Assembly: GCA_026392015.1 (NCBI GenBank)
Contig: JAPLCW010000163.1
Location: forward strand, 1 to 33,430
Direction: 5' to 3'
DNA: 33,430 nt
From: Candidatus Auribacterota bacterium
GTDB taxonomy: Bacteria; Auribacterota; Tritonobacteria; UBA1439
In this document: piece after piece, positions 23,413-30,883 of the stretch
Layout: each line of letters opens with the position of its first letter
How positions within the stretch are numbered: position 1 is the stretch's first letter
Program-made: the position numbers and the translations under genes
The notes under the pieces: model-generated
Told to the model about the DNA's origin: nothing
Seen by the model: only the letters and a program-made list of their open reading frames with translations
The model's database searches: none

Positions 23413-23913
23413 ATGGCGATTGTCTGGAGCGCGGCGCTCGTCCTTATCGCGGATCAACTCACCAAGTTCTGGGTGAGGAGCACATTCGAGAACGAGCAAC
23501 TCATGGCGGTGGTGCGTGATTTCCTCAACATCACCTATGTGAGTAATCGGGGCGGGGTATTCGGAATATTTCCGAGACAGCAGTATCTGTTTGCCATCCT
23601 CTCCATTGCAACAATCATCGCGATCATCCACTTCTACAGGGTGTACGCCCCGAGACTTCTCGCGTGCAGGATTGCGGTGGGGATGATCCTCGGGGGCGCA
23701 GTCGGAAACCTCCTCGACCGTCTGGCGCTCGATTTCCGGGGAGGAGTGACGGACTGGATCGATTGCCACTGGGGAGAGTACCATTGGCCTGCGTTCAACA
23801 TCGCCGACAGCGCCATTACCCTCGGCGTGTTCATCCTTCTCTATCTGATGCTTCTCAAGGTGGAGATACAACCGCATATAAAGGGGAATGCCGGTGCACC
23901 CGATTCTCTTTAG
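23413..23913 (+). CDS. lspA: Lipoprotein signal peptidase (signal peptidase II)
   Basis: 166 aa with four hydrophobic segments. The family start is present (LIADQLTKFWV). The two catalytic aspartates are in GNLLDRL (about residue 101) and FNIADSAI (about 129). The enzyme cleaves the signal peptide of diacylated prolipoproteins in the inner membrane, the step after Lgt. The ATG directly follows the DksA-type stop codon, and the 3' end overlaps lgt by 26 nt. Substrates in this window include the lipoproteins at 5708 and 17607. Confidence 0.95.
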   Translation: MAIVWSAALVLIADQLTKFWVRSTFENEQLMAVVRDFLNITYVSNRGGVFGIFPRQQYLFAILSIATIIAIIHFYRVYAPRLLACRIAVGMILGGAVGNLLDRLALDFRGGVTDWIDCHWGEYHWPAFNIADSAITLGVFILLYLMLLKVEIQPHIKGNAGAPDSL

Positions 23914-24712
23914 ATTTGGTCCGATGACGATCTATTCCTACGGGGTATGTGTCGCCCTGGCATTCCTTCTGGGGATCGTCACCACCGCCGCGAGGGCAAG
24001 GCGATACGGCTGGCCTCCTGAATGCATATATGACACCAGCATCTACGTCATTTTCGGCGCGCTCATCGGCTCCCGGATGTTCTACATCGCACAGAACATG
24101 CAAGAGTTCATCGCCTCCCCTCTCGACATCGTCATGGTATGGAAGGGCGGATTGGAATACTACGGGGGGGTGATCGGTGCCATCCTCGCGGCGGTACTAT
24201 ATTTAAAGAAAAACAGGATCAATGTCCTCGAGTGCTTCGATCTCTTCACCCCCTCTCTCGCGCTGGCGCACGCCATAGGGAGGATCGGCTGCTTCTTTAA
24301 CGGTTGCTGCTTCGGCGGGGTTTGCGCGCTTCCCTGGGCTGTTGTCTTCCCTGAGGGTAGCCCGGCGTATGAATGTCATTTCTATGAGAAGGGAATTATC
24401 GGGCCCGGCCAGATCTACAGCGCGCCGGTGCACCCCACCCAGATTTACGAGTCGTTGATCGAGCTCGGGATATTTTTCATCCTCTCGCTCTGCTTTTCTC
24501 GGAAAAGGTTTCAAGGACAGATATTCTGGCTCTATTTCGTGCTCTATGGCGCGGGGCGCTTTCTGGTGGAGTTTCTGAGGGCGGACAATCCCGCAGTCGT
24601 CAGGATAGGGGGATGCGGGCTGAGCAGTCCACAGATGATAAGCCTTGCTATGCTGATTGTCGGTGCGGCCATTCTGATCTACGGGGGGCGGAGAAAGTGC
24701 GGGCGGGATTGA
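23888..24712 (+). CDS. lgt: Phosphatidylglycerol-prolipoprotein diacylglyceryl transferase
   Basis: 274 aa, an integral membrane protein with about seven hydrophobic segments. The Lgt signature is HAIGRIGCFFNGCCFGGVC near residues 128-146. The N-terminal YSYGVCVALAF and the C-terminal RFLVEFLRADNP (family R...EF.R) are also conserved. It transfers diacylglycerol from phosphatidylglycerol to the lipobox cysteine, the first step of lipoprotein maturation. The ATG at 23888 lies inside the end of lspA (26-nt overlap), and the stop lies inside the start of the rluD-family gene, so translation is probably coupled. Confidence 0.95.
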   Translation: MPVHPILFRFGPMTIYSYGVCVALAFLLGIVTTAARARRYGWPPECIYDTSIYVIFGALIGSRMFYIAQNMQEFIASPLDIVMVWKGGLEYYGGVIGAILAAVLYLKKNRINVLECFDLFTPSLALAHAIGRIGCFFNGCCFGGVCALPWAVVFPEGSPAYECHFYEKGIIGPGQIYSAPVHPTQIYESLIELGIFFILSLCFSRKRFQGQIFWLYFVLYGAGRFLVEFLRADNPAVVRIGGCGLSSPQMISLAMLIVGAAILIYGGRRKCGRD

Positions 24713-25644
24713 TCCTCGTGGACGAGGGGCACGATGGGGCGCGCCTTGATAAGTTTCTCGTAGAGCGCATAGAGGGCTGCTCACGCGCGGAGATACAGCG
24801 CCTGATCGAAAACTGCTGTGTGAGGTTGAACGGCCGGGTCGTGAAGTCTCATCACCCGGTTCGCGCAGGAGACGAGGTGGAGGTCGCCCCGCCGCCGCCG
24901 CCGGTAGAATCGCACATACTGCCCGAGCATATACCGCTCGACGTCCTCTACGAGGACAAGGATCTCCTGGTAGTCAATAAGCCTGCCGGGATGGTGGTGC
25001 ATCCCGCCGGGAAGATCGTGAGCGGGACAATGGTCAATGCGTTGCTGGCGCAATGCACGCGCCTGTCGGGAATCGGCGGCGTGTTGAAACCGGGGATTGT
25101 ACATCGGCTTGACAAGGGGACTACCGGCTGCATTGTGGTTGCGAAGAACGACGTTGCGCACCGCGGTCTCACCGGACTATTCGCTCGGAGAGAGGTTACA
25201 AAAGTGTATCTCGCCATTCTCCACGGGGTTCTGCGTCAGGATGAAGGTGTAGTGAAGGGCCTTATCGCCAGGCACCCGGTGGAACGGACCAGGATGGCGG
25301 TCCGCCGCGATCGGGGGAGAGAGTCCTCGACCGGCTTTCACGTTGTTGAGCGCTATGATTCATTCACCTTTGTCCGGCTCTCCCTGCACACGGGGCGAAC
25401 GCATCAGATCAGAGTGCACATGTCCCACGTCGGCCACCCCGTTCTTGGTGATGCCGTGTACGGGAGGAGAAGGCCGCGTATCGTGGGAGATTTGACGATC
25501 AGTCGGCCGATGCTCCACGCATGGCGGATCAGTTTCGCGCATCCGCGCACCGGGGAGATTGTCCGCGTGGAAGCGCCGCTGCCGGATGATATTGAGGGGG
25601 TACTGAAATACCTCCGCTCGGGGGGAAATAAGGTAGGGGCGTGA
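24697..25644 (+). CDS. rluD: RluD-family 23S rRNA pseudouridine synthase
   Basis: 315 aa from a GTG at 24697, preceded by GGGGGGCGGAG and overlapping lgt by 16 nt. A TTG at 24709 (TTGA overlap) is an alternative. An S4 RNA-binding domain comes first (RLDKFLVERI, CSRAEIQRLIENCCVRLNG). The catalytic motif HRLDKGTTG with its aspartate is near residue 138, followed by TGRTHQIRVHMSHVGHPVLGD. The enzyme isomerises specific uridines in 23S rRNA; RluD and RluC cannot be fully told apart here, though the S4-plus-HRLD layout favours RluD. The stop codon lies in a small GGGGCG/CGCCCC hairpin (25636-25651) with TTTTTT 14 nt further on, at best a weak terminator. Confidence 0.92.
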   Translation: MRAGLILVDEGHDGARLDKFLVERIEGCSRAEIQRLIENCCVRLNGRVVKSHHPVRAGDEVEVAPPPPPVESHILPEHIPLDVLYEDKDLLVVNKPAGMVVHPAGKIVSGTMVNALLAQCTRLSGIGGVLKPGIVHRLDKGTTGCIVVAKNDVAHRGLTGLFARREVTKVYLAILHGVLRQDEGVVKGLIARHPVERTRMAVRRDRGRESSTGFHVVERYDSFTFVRLSLHTGRTHQIRVHMSHVGHPVLGDAVYGRRRPRIVGDLTISRPMLHAWRISFAHPRTGEIVRVEAPLPDDIEGVLKYLRSGGNKVGA

Positions 25645-25694
25645 GCGCCCCGCAAGACTAAGGATTTTTTAACTTGGTGTGGGTAAATATTCTT

Positions 25695-25788
25695 ATCTCC
25701 TCCTCCCTCAAAGGGGATTCTGTCCTGTCGAAGACCCTGAGCGCAGTCGAAGGGACCCTGCCGAAGGAAGGGCGAGGGTGGGGGTGAC
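25695..25788. repeat. G/C-rich palindromic repeat, inverted copy
   Basis: TCTGTCCTGTCGAAGACCC, TGAGCGCAGTCGAAGGGACC and GGGCGAGGGTGGGGGTGA are the reverse complement of blocks at 1740-1850 and 10553-10751. It lies in the gap between rluD and manA. No gene is seen. Confidence 0.6.
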
Positions 25789-25882
25789 TGCAGTTTCTGG
25801 TTTATGGGTTCCGGTATCTATTGATCAGAAATGAGTTAGTGTAGTGAGTGCGCTAAGGATTTTGAATGATCAGAGAAATAAG

Positions 25883-26082
25883 GTAACTGCTCAGGAGCCA
25901 GAATTCAGGAGTCAGGAGCCAGGAGTTAGAATGAGGACGCCAGCGATGACATTTGAGGACTTGGGGTACGGTGATGTTCCCGAGTTAATGCAGTTATTCG
26001 AAGAGGTCAGTAAGCTACCGGAACCTTATGTGCGATCCATTCTGGATTCTGGCTCCTGGCTTCTGACTGTCTGAGTAGTTAC
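25883..26082. mobile_element. Miniature element type A, copy 2, with 8-bp target duplication GAAATAAG
   Basis: A 200-bp element with ends GTAACTGCTCAGG and CTGAGTAGTTAC, flanked on both sides by GAAATAAG (25875-25882 and 26083-26090). The arms match copy 1 at 6278-6452 (GGAGTCAGGAG blocks; CTCCTGGCTTCTGAC on the right). The centre, about 25930-26040, is unlike copy 1 and is open in one frame (MTFEDLGYGDVPELMQLFEE). This resembles the first helix of four-helix-bundle (S23-type) proteins, a possible captured fragment. Confidence 0.8.
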
Positions 26083-26113
26083 GAAATAAGATACAAATGG
26101 ATAGTGTGAAGGT

Positions 26114-27094
26114 ATGAAACTGTACCCATTAAAATTCAGGCCGATCTATAAAGAAAAAGTGTGGGGAGGGGGAAAGCTCCGGGATATCTACGGCCGGCAG
26201 CTTCCGGCGAACATCCGCATCGGCGAATCATGGGAGATCGCTGACCGCAGTGGGGATGTGAGTTGCGTGGCGAATGGGGAACTGGAAGGGATCTCGATGA
26301 GAGACCTGATCCGGAAAGATCCTGAACGGGTCCTCGGGAGAGCATTCGGTGCGGGATTCGCGGTCAGGTTCCCACTCCTGATAAAATTCATTGATGCGAA
26401 AGAGCCTCTCTCTGTGCAGGTGCACCCCGACGATGCATATGCCGCCGCGCATGAGGGGGGGGAGGCGGGCAAAACAGAGTTGTGGTATGTTCTTCAGTCG
26501 GATCGCGATGCGGAACTGATGTGCGGTTTTCAGGGCGAGAGCGACCGTGACTCGCTTGTGGCTGCGCTCAAGGGTGATAATCCCCTGGAAAAGCTCCGGC
26601 GCATCCGTGTGAAGAGCGGCGACGCGGTCTTCGTCACCCCCGGTTCTATTCACACGATCGGCGCGGGAGTCCTGATTCTCGAGGTGGGCACCAACTCAGA
26701 TGTAACCTACCGTCTCTACGACTGTGGACGCACGGGGCGACAGCTTCATGTGAAGCCGGCGCTCGATGTCATTAACTTCGAAGATCGGGAAGACCATCTG
26801 GTCGGGCGGGTGTGGCACGAGGGAGAGGGGTATCGATCCTCGGTCATCGTGGATTGCCCCTATTTTAGAACACGGGAGATAGTCATCAGCGAGCATTGGT
26901 CGGGGGATTGCGCGGGGGAAAGATTTTGCGTGATCTCCGTCGTCTCGGGAGAGGGAAGAATTGTGTACGGAGATCAGCCGGATACGATTGCGGTGGGCGC
27001 GGGGGATAATCTTCTCCTCCCCGCTGCAATGGGTGAGTACAAAATTGTTGCGGGAAGAGCGGGATGTGGGGTGTTGCATACGGAGGTGCCTTGA
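26114..27094 (+). CDS. manA: Mannose-6-phosphate isomerase, class I (short form)
   Basis: 326 aa, the short ManA form. FRPIYKEKVWGG and RIGESWEIADR start the cupin domain. The zinc site is visible as QVHPDD (about residue 101), KTELWY (Glu, about 121) and PGSIHTIG (His, about 179), followed by LILEVGTNSDVTYRLYD. It interconverts mannose-6-phosphate and fructose-6-phosphate, feeding mannose and GDP-sugar synthesis for surface glycans. GAAGGT precedes the ATG. The yicC gene starts 1 nt after its stop, so the two are co-transcribed. Miniature element A lies immediately upstream and may separate it from rluD. Confidence 0.93.
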   Translation: MKLYPLKFRPIYKEKVWGGGKLRDIYGRQLPANIRIGESWEIADRSGDVSCVANGELEGISMRDLIRKDPERVLGRAFGAGFAVRFPLLIKFIDAKEPLSVQVHPDDAYAAAHEGGEAGKTELWYVLQSDRDAELMCGFQGESDRDSLVAALKGDNPLEKLRRIRVKSGDAVFVTPGSIHTIGAGVLILEVGTNSDVTYRLYDCGRTGRQLHVKPALDVINFEDREDHLVGRVWHEGEGYRSSVIVDCPYFRTREIVISEHWSGDCAGERFCVISVVSGEGRIVYGDQPDTIAVGAGDNLLLPAAMGEYKIVAGRAGCGVLHTEVP

Positions 27095-27095
27095 G

Positions 27096-27971
27096 ATGAA
27101 GAGTATGACGGGATTTGGCGACGGTGAGGCTCGTGGTGTGTCCGGGCGATGCACCGTTCAGATTCAGAGCGTGAACAGCAAGTACTTTAAGTTGAACGTG
27201 AACCTGGAGCGGGAGATCGCTTTCCTAGAGCCTAAAATAAGGAGCTATCTCCAAACGAGAATTGGAAGGGGGCAGGTCACCGCGTACGTGATTTTCACTC
27301 CGCAGGAGGGGGGACGCGAGCGAGTGGTGATCGACAGGAGCGTGTGCAAGGACCTCGCCACTCAGTTCCTGAAGATACGGTCGTGGCTCAAGCTTAACGG
27401 CGGACTCGATATGCAAACGCTCGTGAATACGGGCGCCGTTGTCCGCAAGGAGGCGGTTGCCGTTTCGCGGAGGCCGATATGGATGCTGCTCCGGCAGGGG
27501 CTTTCTGCGGCGTGCAACGACCTGAAGGAGAGCCAGGCTCGGGAGGGACGTGCGATCACCCGCGATTTCCTGAAGCAGTGGAGGAGGGTTGACGCCCTTC
27601 TGAACAAGATCGACGCCAGGAGACCGAAGAGCGTGCGCCGCTACGAGGAGAGAATCCGCAGGAAGGTGCGCACGATGCTCGAGGGGGCGAAATACGATGA
27701 GAGCAGGCTGCTGGCCGAGGTGAGCATCTTCGCGGACAGGGTCGATATCACGGAGGAGATCGTGCGGTTGAGAAGCCATCTCGAGCATTTCCGGCAGCTG
27801 ATCGCCGCCGGAGGAGAGGTGGGAAAGAAGCTGGACTTTATCATCCAGGAGATCATGCGTGAGGTGAATACCTCCTCGAACAAGGCCAACGACGCGAGCA
27901 TTTCGCGACTCGCGATAGAGATCAAGGCGGAGATGGAAAAAATCCGGGAGCAACTGCAGAATGTGCAATGA
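27096..27971 (+). CDS. yicC: YicC-family protein (endoribonuclease YicC-like)
   Basis: 291 aa from the ATG at 27096, with CGGAGGTG upstream inside the end of manA. The N-terminus KSMTGFGDGEARG and QIQSVNSKYFKLN, and the C-terminal half FIIQEIMREVNTSSNKAND with EIKAEMEKIREQLQNV, are the two conserved YicC blocks. E. coli YicC is reported to act as an endoribonuclease. yicC is commonly next to gmk, as here, although a repeat-rich 490-bp segment now separates them. Confidence 0.92.
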   Translation: MKSMTGFGDGEARGVSGRCTVQIQSVNSKYFKLNVNLEREIAFLEPKIRSYLQTRIGRGQVTAYVIFTPQEGGRERVVIDRSVCKDLATQFLKIRSWLKLNGGLDMQTLVNTGAVVRKEAVAVSRRPIWMLLRQGLSAACNDLKESQAREGRAITRDFLKQWRRVDALLNKIDARRPKSVRRYEERIRRKVRTMLEGAKYDESRLLAEVSIFADRVDITEEIVRLRSHLEHFRQLIAAGGEVGKKLDFIIQEIMREVNTSSNKANDASISRLAIEIKAEMEKIREQLQNVQ

Positions 27972-28031
27972 CAAATGACAAAACCAGCAGTAAGGATTAA
28001 GCACTAAGAATTAAGCTTGCTTACTAAAAAG

Positions 28032-28098
28032 GGCTCAAGCCAGATTATTGTGATCGACAAAACAGAATCTGTAGGGGCCCCGATAAATATCGGGGCCC
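28032..28098. repeat. Solo element end plus perfect 10-bp hairpin
   Basis: GGCTCAAGCCAGATTATTGTG (28032-28052) resembles the terminal repeat of the element at 1639-1944, without an obvious partner nearby. It is followed by a perfect stem GGGCCCCGAT/ATCGGGGCCC (28075-28084 and 28089-28098) with loop AAAT. This block directly precedes a truncated gene. Confidence 0.55.
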
Positions 28099-28105
28099 TC
28101 ATCGA

Positions 28106-28354
28106 ATGCCTTGGTATGCGGCGGGTTCGGTGGGGGCTAATTATGGGGAGGCTAATGATTCAATAGCCCAAAAGGATTTTTTCTACCGAATAGGGATTTG
28201 CAGAAGAGGATCAAAGGAATCCGAGTGTTGGCTGGAACTGATTGAATATTCAAATACAGGTATGAGTTCAGCGATTGAGTTACTTATAGATGAGGCATTG
28301 CAATTGGCCAGGATTTTTGCTGCAATCTGTGGTAAGAGAAAGATAAGTAAATGA
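28106..28354 (+). pseudogene. Four-helix-bundle (S23 / 23S rRNA intervening-sequence type) protein, N-terminus missing
   Basis: 82 aa. AAGSVGANYGEANDSIAQKDF, FYRIGICRRGSKESECWLELI and ELLIDEALQLARIFAA match helices 2-4 of the four-helix-bundle family once named after 23S rRNA intervening sequences. The first helix, about 35 residues normally starting near a FEDL motif, is missing; repeats lie immediately upstream, so a 5' deletion is likely. The family function is unclear, and members often sit in repeat-rich or mobile contexts. The 28340-28450 stretch after it is A/T-rich ATTTGTCATTTG-type repeat. The gene interrupts the usual yicC-gmk adjacency. Confidence 0.6.
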
Positions 28355-28384
28355 CAAAATAAAACGGTATATTGACCATTTTTT

Positions 28385-28445
28385 CATTCATTTGTCATTT
28401 GGTATTTGTCATTTGTCATTCATTCGGTATTTGTCATTCACTTGT
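28385..28445. repeat. ATTTGTCATT-type low-complexity repeat
   Basis: Words such as CATTTGTCATTTGG and TATTTGTCATTTGTCATT repeat here and are complementary to ATGACAAATGACAAA just after yicC (27968-27982), so the four-helix-bundle fragment is bracketed by inverted arms. Confidence 0.55.
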
Positions 28446-28463
28446 ATCCTATAGAGGGATCTA

Positions 28464-29072
28464 ATGAGAAAAGGCATCCTCTTCGTGCTTACTGCACCCT
28501 CCGGCGCGGGAAAAACCACGCTGTTGGATAAGGGATTGAAATCCGTGCCGCTCCTGGAGTATTCGGTATCGGTCACGACACGCTCCCCCAGGAAAGGGGA
28601 GGAGAACGGCAAAGCCTACTGGTTTACCACCAGGGCTGAATTTGAAGCACTGCTCTCAAAGGGTGAATTTCTCGAGCACGCTGTTGTGTATGACAACTAT
28701 TACGGCACGAGGAGGAGCGTCATTGAGGAATCGCTCTCCCGGGGAAAGGATATGATTCTTGATATCGATGCGCGAGGTGCCGTTCAGGTGATGGAGAAAA
28801 AGTATCCGGCGGTTTTTGTGTATATCATGCCGCCGTCGATGAAAGAGCTCGAGCGGAGGCTCAGGGGGAGGGCCACGGACTCCGAAGAGATAATCCAGAA
28901 GCGCCTCTCGCTTGCCAGGGAAGAGATGACGTACGCGGACAGGTATGACTACGTTGTGGTGAACGACGACCTCCAGACAGCGTTCGAAGAGATCAGGGCG
29001 ATTATTCTGGCCGAGCGCCTGAAAGTGGAGAGAAACCGGGAGAGAATCGAAAAAATCCGCGAGAGCAGGTGA
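28464..29072 (+). CDS. gmk: Guanylate kinase
   Basis: 202 aa. The P-loop APSGAGKTTL is near residue 10. SVSVTTRSPRKGEENGKAYWF and FLEHAVVYDNYYGT form the GMP-binding region. ILDIDARGAVQVMEKKYP is the family's DI..QG segment, with a change to DARG. The LID is ERRLRGRATDSEEIIQKRL. It phosphorylates GMP to GDP in the cytoplasm. It belongs to the yicC-gmk-coaBC neighbourhood common in bacteria. No rpoZ gene is seen between gmk and coaC; the gap holds an inverted repeat instead. Confidence 0.95.
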   Translation: MRKGILFVLTAPSGAGKTTLLDKGLKSVPLLEYSVSVTTRSPRKGEENGKAYWFTTRAEFEALLSKGEFLEHAVVYDNYYGTRRSVIEESLSRGKDMILDIDARGAVQVMEKKYPAVFVYIMPPSMKELERRLRGRATDSEEIIQKRLSLAREEMTYADRYDYVVVNDDLQTAFEEIRAIILAERLKVERNRERIEKIRESR

Positions 29073-29083
29073 AAAAATCGTGT

Positions 29084-29202
29084 GAGCGTATGGGCGTGAC
29101 GGCGTGTGCGCGTGAAAAGATTGCAGGGGCGTATTGGCGTAATTGCGTAGCGGCGCAGAAACGTATACTATTTACGCGCACACGCCGATACGCCCACACG
29201 TC
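29084..29202. repeat. Inverted repeat of GGCGTGTGCGCGT words between gmk and coaC
   Basis: CGTATGGGCGTGACGGCGTG (from 29087, continuing TGCGCGT) is complementary, with few mismatches, to the block at 29171-29202 (ACGCGCACACGCCGATACGC). A related half-site (GACGGCGTGTGGGAGTG) lies at 15360-15377 before yggU. It is probably a miniature repeat. It could form a large stem in the gmk-coaC transcript. Confidence 0.6.
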
Positions 29203-29229
29203 CATGCGGGCTTTGAATGGGGAGTGAAT

Positions 29230-29790
29230 ATGAAAAAATCCAATCGGTCTCACTTCAGCGACAAGAAGATATTGATAGGAGTCACCGGCTGCATCGCGGC
29301 GTACAAGGCGTGTGATCTGGTGAGCAAGCTCACGCAGGCGGGTGCGGAGGTGCGGGTCGTTATGACCAGATCCGCGTGCGAGTTTGTCACTCCCCTCACT
29401 TTTCAAAGTCTCTCGCGACAACCGGTATTCACGGAGATGTTTTCTGCACCAAAAGAATTCGACCCGGTCCACGTAAGTTTGGCGGAGTGGGCTGACCTTC
29501 TGGTGATCGCTCCCGCCACGGCGAATATCATCGGGAAAATTGCCGGCGGGATCGCCGACGACCTTCTCTCATGCATCGTTATTGCGACGAAAGCCCCTGT
29601 CCTTCTCGCGCCTGCCATGAACACCGTCATGTGGGAGAACAGGATCGTGCGGGAGAACGTGAAGAAGCTGAAGGCACAGGGTTATCATTTCACCGGTCCC
29701 GGAAGCGGGTACCTTGCCTGCGGCTGCGAGGGGATCGGCCGCCTCACAAAAACCGAGGAAATCATGAGCGCCGCGGAAGGGCTTCTCTGA
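29230..29790 (+). CDS. coaC: Phosphopantothenoylcysteine decarboxylase (CoaC), stand-alone
   Basis: 186 aa from the ATG at 29230, with GGGGAG 5 nt upstream. It is an HFCD flavoprotein: ILIGVTGCIAAYKA at the start, the catalytic His in DPVHVSLAEWAD (about residue 80), PAMNTVMW near 129 and the Cys clamp YLACGCEGIGRL near 163. It decarboxylates phosphopantothenoylcysteine to phosphopantetheine with FMN. In most bacteria it is fused to CoaB (Dfp). Here it ends 1 nt before a separate CoaB frame. The N-terminal ten residues are Lys/Ser-rich and not conserved. Confidence 0.93.
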   Translation: MKKSNRSHFSDKKILIGVTGCIAAYKACDLVSKLTQAGAEVRVVMTRSACEFVTPLTFQSLSRQPVFTEMFSAPKEFDPVHVSLAEWADLLVIAPATANIIGKIAGGIADDLLSCIVIATKAPVLLAPAMNTVMWENRIVRENVKKLKAQGYHFTGPGSGYLACGCEGIGRLTKTEEIMSAAEGLL

Positions 29791-29791
29791 G

Positions 29792-30427
29792 GTGAAACCC
29801 ACCTTTCTCATCACCGCCGGCCCAACGCGCGAATATCTTGATCCGGTGCGCTTCTTCTCCAATCCGTCATCCGGGAAAATGGGATATGCTCTTGCTTCCG
29901 CGGCGAGGGATGCCGGGGCGAGTGTGATTCTTGTAAGCGGTCCCGTTGCGCTACGGCCGCCGAAAGGGGCGAGACTTATCCGTGTCGAGAGCGCTCAGGA
30001 GATGTATAGGGAAGTGACGCGCTGCTACCGGGATGCGGACATTGTCATCATGGCCGCCGCCGTTGCGGACTACAGGCCGGAGAAATGTCTCAGCAAGAAA
30101 ATGAAGAAAGGGAGGAGCGCCCTCTCCCTGAGAATGGTGCGGACTCCTGATATCCTGGCATCGCTCGGTGAAAAGAAGCGGAAGAGATTGCTCGTGGGAT
30201 TTGCCGCTGAAACGGGCTCCCTCGTACGGGAGGCGCGGCGTAAGATGGGAGAGAAGAATCTGGATATGATCGTCGCCAATGATGTGTCACGCCGCGATAC
30301 GGGTTTCGGGAGTGATTATAACAGGGCGCTCATCATTGATAAAAAAGGGACTGTAACACGCCTGCCCCGCATGAGCAAAGACAGGCTCGCCGGAATAATC
30401 GTCCGACAGTGCCTCCGGAATTTCTGA
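29792..30427 (+). CDS. coaB: Phosphopantothenate-cysteine ligase (CoaB), stand-alone
   Basis: 211 aa from a GTG at 29792, one base after the coaC stop. The family start FLITAGPTREYLDPVRFFSN and PSSGKMGYALA follow at once. AAAVADYRP (about residue 90) and LLVGFAAETG (about 132) are conserved, as is MIVANDVSR near 155. It joins phosphopantothenate to cysteine using CTP. In the usual Dfp the same residues follow the CoaC part directly, so this looks like a bifunctional gene split by a +1 frame change, with reinitiation at TGAGGTG. Both halves look complete. Confidence 0.92.
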   Translation: MKPTFLITAGPTREYLDPVRFFSNPSSGKMGYALASAARDAGASVILVSGPVALRPPKGARLIRVESAQEMYREVTRCYRDADIVIMAAAVADYRPEKCLSKKMKKGRSALSLRMVRTPDILASLGEKKRKRLLVGFAAETGSLVREARRKMGEKNLDMIVANDVSRRDTGFGSDYNRALIIDKKGTVTRLPRMSKDRLAGIIVRQCLRNF

Positions 30428-30457
30428 GATTACGCTTTATTATTCTTCTCCTGCCTG

Positions 30458-30619
30458 ACACTTTAAACTTTACACTTTTGCTGCCGTGGTATCGGGACTC
30501 CCTTCGCCTCTCGCCTTCGGTGGTTCGCTCAGAACAAGCTCACCTCCGGTTCTTGTCCGGCCTCACGATGATCGGTGCTTTTATGCCTTACACTTTAAAC
30601 TTTACACTTTTGCTGCCGT
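30458..30619. repeat. 30-nt direct repeat beside tRNA-Leu
   Basis: An identical 30-nt sequence starting ACACTTTAAACTTTACAC and ending GCTGCCGT occurs at 30458-30487 and 30590-30619, 132 bp apart. The second copy ends 5 nt before the tRNA 3' end. The 102 nt in between hold CCTTCGCCTCTCGCCTTCGG-type palindromic sequence and no gene. The whole resembles a duplicated repeat rather than a coding insert. Confidence 0.7.
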
Positions 30620-30624
30620 AGTAC

Positions 30625-30712
30625 TGGTGCCGGAGGCCGGACTCGAACCGGCACGGGATTTAAGTCCCGAGGGATTTTAAGTCCCTTGCGTCTGCCATTC
30701 CGCCACTCCGGC
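30625..30712 (-). tRNA. tRNA-Leu (anticodon TAA)
   Basis: Read on the minus strand, the acceptor is GCCGGAG / CTCCGGC (30706-30712 with 30629-30635), followed by discriminator A and an encoded CCA (30625-30627). The anticodon arm is GGGAC-TTAAAAT-CCC with anticodon TAA. A long variable arm (CGGGACTTAAATCCCG) marks a class II tRNA. The T arm has GGTTCGAGTCC. The 88-nt length and folding are normal for tRNA-Leu reading UUA. Confidence 0.95.
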
Positions 30713-30883
30713 AATACTTTTCGCGGAGTAAGTCAGGGGAATCGCCCCTTTATTATTTCTTATAAGGACGTTTATACCATTTTTGAGCTAACCTTCCAAG
30801 ACCGAACGCACTGCAAGCTGAAGCAAACAGAATGAGGGGTTCGAAGATACTGCTTCAGCCGTCTGCCGACGTAAGACCGGGCA
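30713..30883. other. Gap between tRNA-Leu and propeller gene
   Basis: An A/T-rich segment. On the minus strand it contains CTTATAAGAAATAATAAAGG upstream of the tRNA, which may hold its promoter, but I cannot fix the boxes. No gene seen. Confidence 0.35.

Noticed and set aside
30409..30621. 70-codon frame after coaB
   Set aside because: It is made of the 30-nt direct repeat and palindromic sequence, with no ribosome binding site or domain.
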